From NCBI GenBank assembly GCA_002697475.1, contig NZVW01000165.1, forward strand, positions 1 to 6,675: DNA of 6,675 bases, given 5' to 3'. The notes under the pieces were generated by a model that saw only the letters and a list, made by a program, of their open reading frames with translations, was not told where the DNA came from and did no database searches. This stretch comes from Aquimarina sp. (lineage in GTDB: Bacteria; Bacteroidota; Bacteroidia; Flavobacteriales; Flavobacteriaceae). The position numbers and the translations under genes were made by a program. Shown in pieces: positions 5,818 to 6,675 of the stretch. Positions within the stretch are counted from its first letter, which is position 1; each line of letters begins with the position of its first letter.

Positions 5818-6675
5818 TTATTGTTCGTTAGCCCAGTTAGCTCGATCCATCTGGTTAAATGGCCAAGGAGCTCCATTATTTTCTATATTAGACATCATAT
5901 TATTAAGGTCTGATGGAGCCGCACTTTGCTCCATAACCAAATATCTACGCATATCCATGATAATAGATAATGGGTTTATACTTACAGGACAAGCCTCTAC
6001 ACAAGCATTACAGCTTGTACATGCCCATAACTCTTCAGTTGTAATATAATCGTTTAGTAACTGTTTACCATCATCTTCAAAACCACCATTCTTGTCTATA
6101 TTTTTACCTACTTCTTCTAATCTATCCCTGGTATCCATCATAATTTTGCGGGGTGACAATTTCTTACCTGTTTGATTAGCAGGACACTCGCTAGTACATC
6201 GTCCACATTCTGTACAAGTGTAAGCGTTCAGTAATTGAACCCAATTAAGATCCATGACATCAGAAGCTCCAAACTTTTCAGGCACAGCCTCCTCTTCACC
6301 TTCTGGAGCTGCAGCAAACGGGTCTGCGCTCGGGTCCATCATTAACATTACCTCATTAGTTACCGCCTCTAAGTTATCCAATTGCCCCTGAGGCTTAAGA
6401 TTAGCGTAGTACGTATTAGGAAATGCCAATAAAATATGTAAATGTTTTGAAAAATACAGATAATTAAGGAATACTAAAATCCCTAAAATATGTAACCACC
6501 ATGCTGCTCTTTCTACGATCAATAAAGTGCCTTGAGACATTCCTTCAAACAAAGGTGCTATGTATTGGCTTACAGGATAGGCTCCTGCTTTGATGTAATG
6601 ATCAGCTCCTAATTCCTGCAACTGTAAGTCAGCTGCGTTCATAGTAAGAAATAAGCCCATTAAGACCATTTCAAA
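5818..6675 (-). CDS. Membrane 4Fe-4S dicluster oxidoreductase subunit (NarI/HdrC-like), 5' end outside the window
   Basis: Partial gene: the frame stays open to the right edge, and Phe-Glu precede the first visible Met (6669), which is internal. About 285 residues are visible; the family is usually near 440, so roughly 150 N-terminal residues with further membrane helices are missing. Counting from that Met, a hydrophobic stretch at 1-12 and a helix at about 52-74 remain, followed by KHLH; His60, His76 and His78 are candidate heme b ligands, as in NarI-like cytochromes. An acidic Ala/Pro/Glu linker (112-131) leads to two [4Fe-4S] ferredoxin motifs: Cys152, 155, 158, 162-Pro and Cys217, 220, 223, 227-Pro. 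The protein therefore probably moves electrons between membrane quinone/heme and the cytoplasmic CCG subunit encoded downstream. In Actinobacteria a single long protein (for example Rv0338c of Mycobacterium, from memory) combines the same modules. Partner substrates are unknown. Confidence 0.93.
   Translation of the reverse strand, partial: FEMVLMGLFLTMNAADLQLQELGADHYIKAGAYPVSQYIAPLFEGMSQGTLLIVERAAWWLHILGILVFLNYLYFSKHLHILLAFPNTYYANLKPQGQLDNLEAVTNEVMLMMDPSADPFAAAPEGEEEAVPEKFGASDVMDLNWVQLLNAYTCTECGRCTSECPANQTGKKLSPRKIMMDTRDRLEEVGKNIDKNGGFEDDGKQLLNDYITTEELWACTSCNACVEACPVSINPLSIIMDMRRYLVMEQSAAPSDLNNMMSNIENNGAPWPFNQMDRANWANEQ

Noticed and set aside
1..6675. Search for an undescribed defence, mobile or RNA-based system.
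   Set aside because: All sequence is taken up by six ordinary-looking genes with short gaps; no direct-repeat arrays, transposase, phage, toxin-antitoxin, tRNA or structured-RNA signal was seen.

Overview
The window looks like a chromosomal housekeeping segment of an AT-rich member of the Bacteroidota, most probably a Flavobacteriaceae species. Reasons: low GC by eye, A/T-rich gene leaders with no Shine-Dalgarno sequences, and proteins that all resemble flavobacterial families (a split NarI/HdrD-like iron-sulfur pair, a small HAD protein, the so-called 'ABC transporter ATPase' family of about 160 residues, and a GH3/beta-lactamase fusion). All six genes lie on the minus strand, so they are read from right to left. 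I cannot name the species from sequence alone.

First block (positions 6675 down to 4482): a membrane-bound 4Fe-4S oxidoreductase subunit whose N-terminus lies beyond the right edge, a small HAD-superfamily phosphatase-like protein, and a cysteine-rich CCG-domain (HdrB/GlpC-like) protein. Gaps are only 54 and 43 bases with no clear internal promoter, so they look co-transcribed. The first and third probably form one electron-transfer complex at the cytoplasmic membrane. An A/T-rich hairpin with a U-tract at 4423-4459 closes this block.

Second block (4377 down to 54): a 161-residue protein of unknown function that databases often label 'ABC transporter ATPase' although it has no nucleotide-binding motifs, then a 973-residue exported fusion of a NagZ-type glycoside hydrolase family 3 enzyme with a serine beta-lactamase-like domain, then a YdhF-like aldo/keto reductase. 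The gaps are 6 and 7 bases, so this is a tight operon. A weak promoter candidate lies between the terminator and the first gene. The fusion probably acts on cell-wall amino sugars and peptides outside the cytoplasm; the other two products are cytosolic and have no obvious functional tie to it.

No RNA gene, mobile element, CRISPR array, phage gene or integration site is visible, and no gene-free stretch exceeds 300 bases (the longest is 4378-4481). I see no convincing undescribed system. The points most worth a second look are the two-enzyme fusion with its cysteine cluster, the HAD gene placed between two halves of a probable complex, and two protein families whose usual database names do not fit their sequences.
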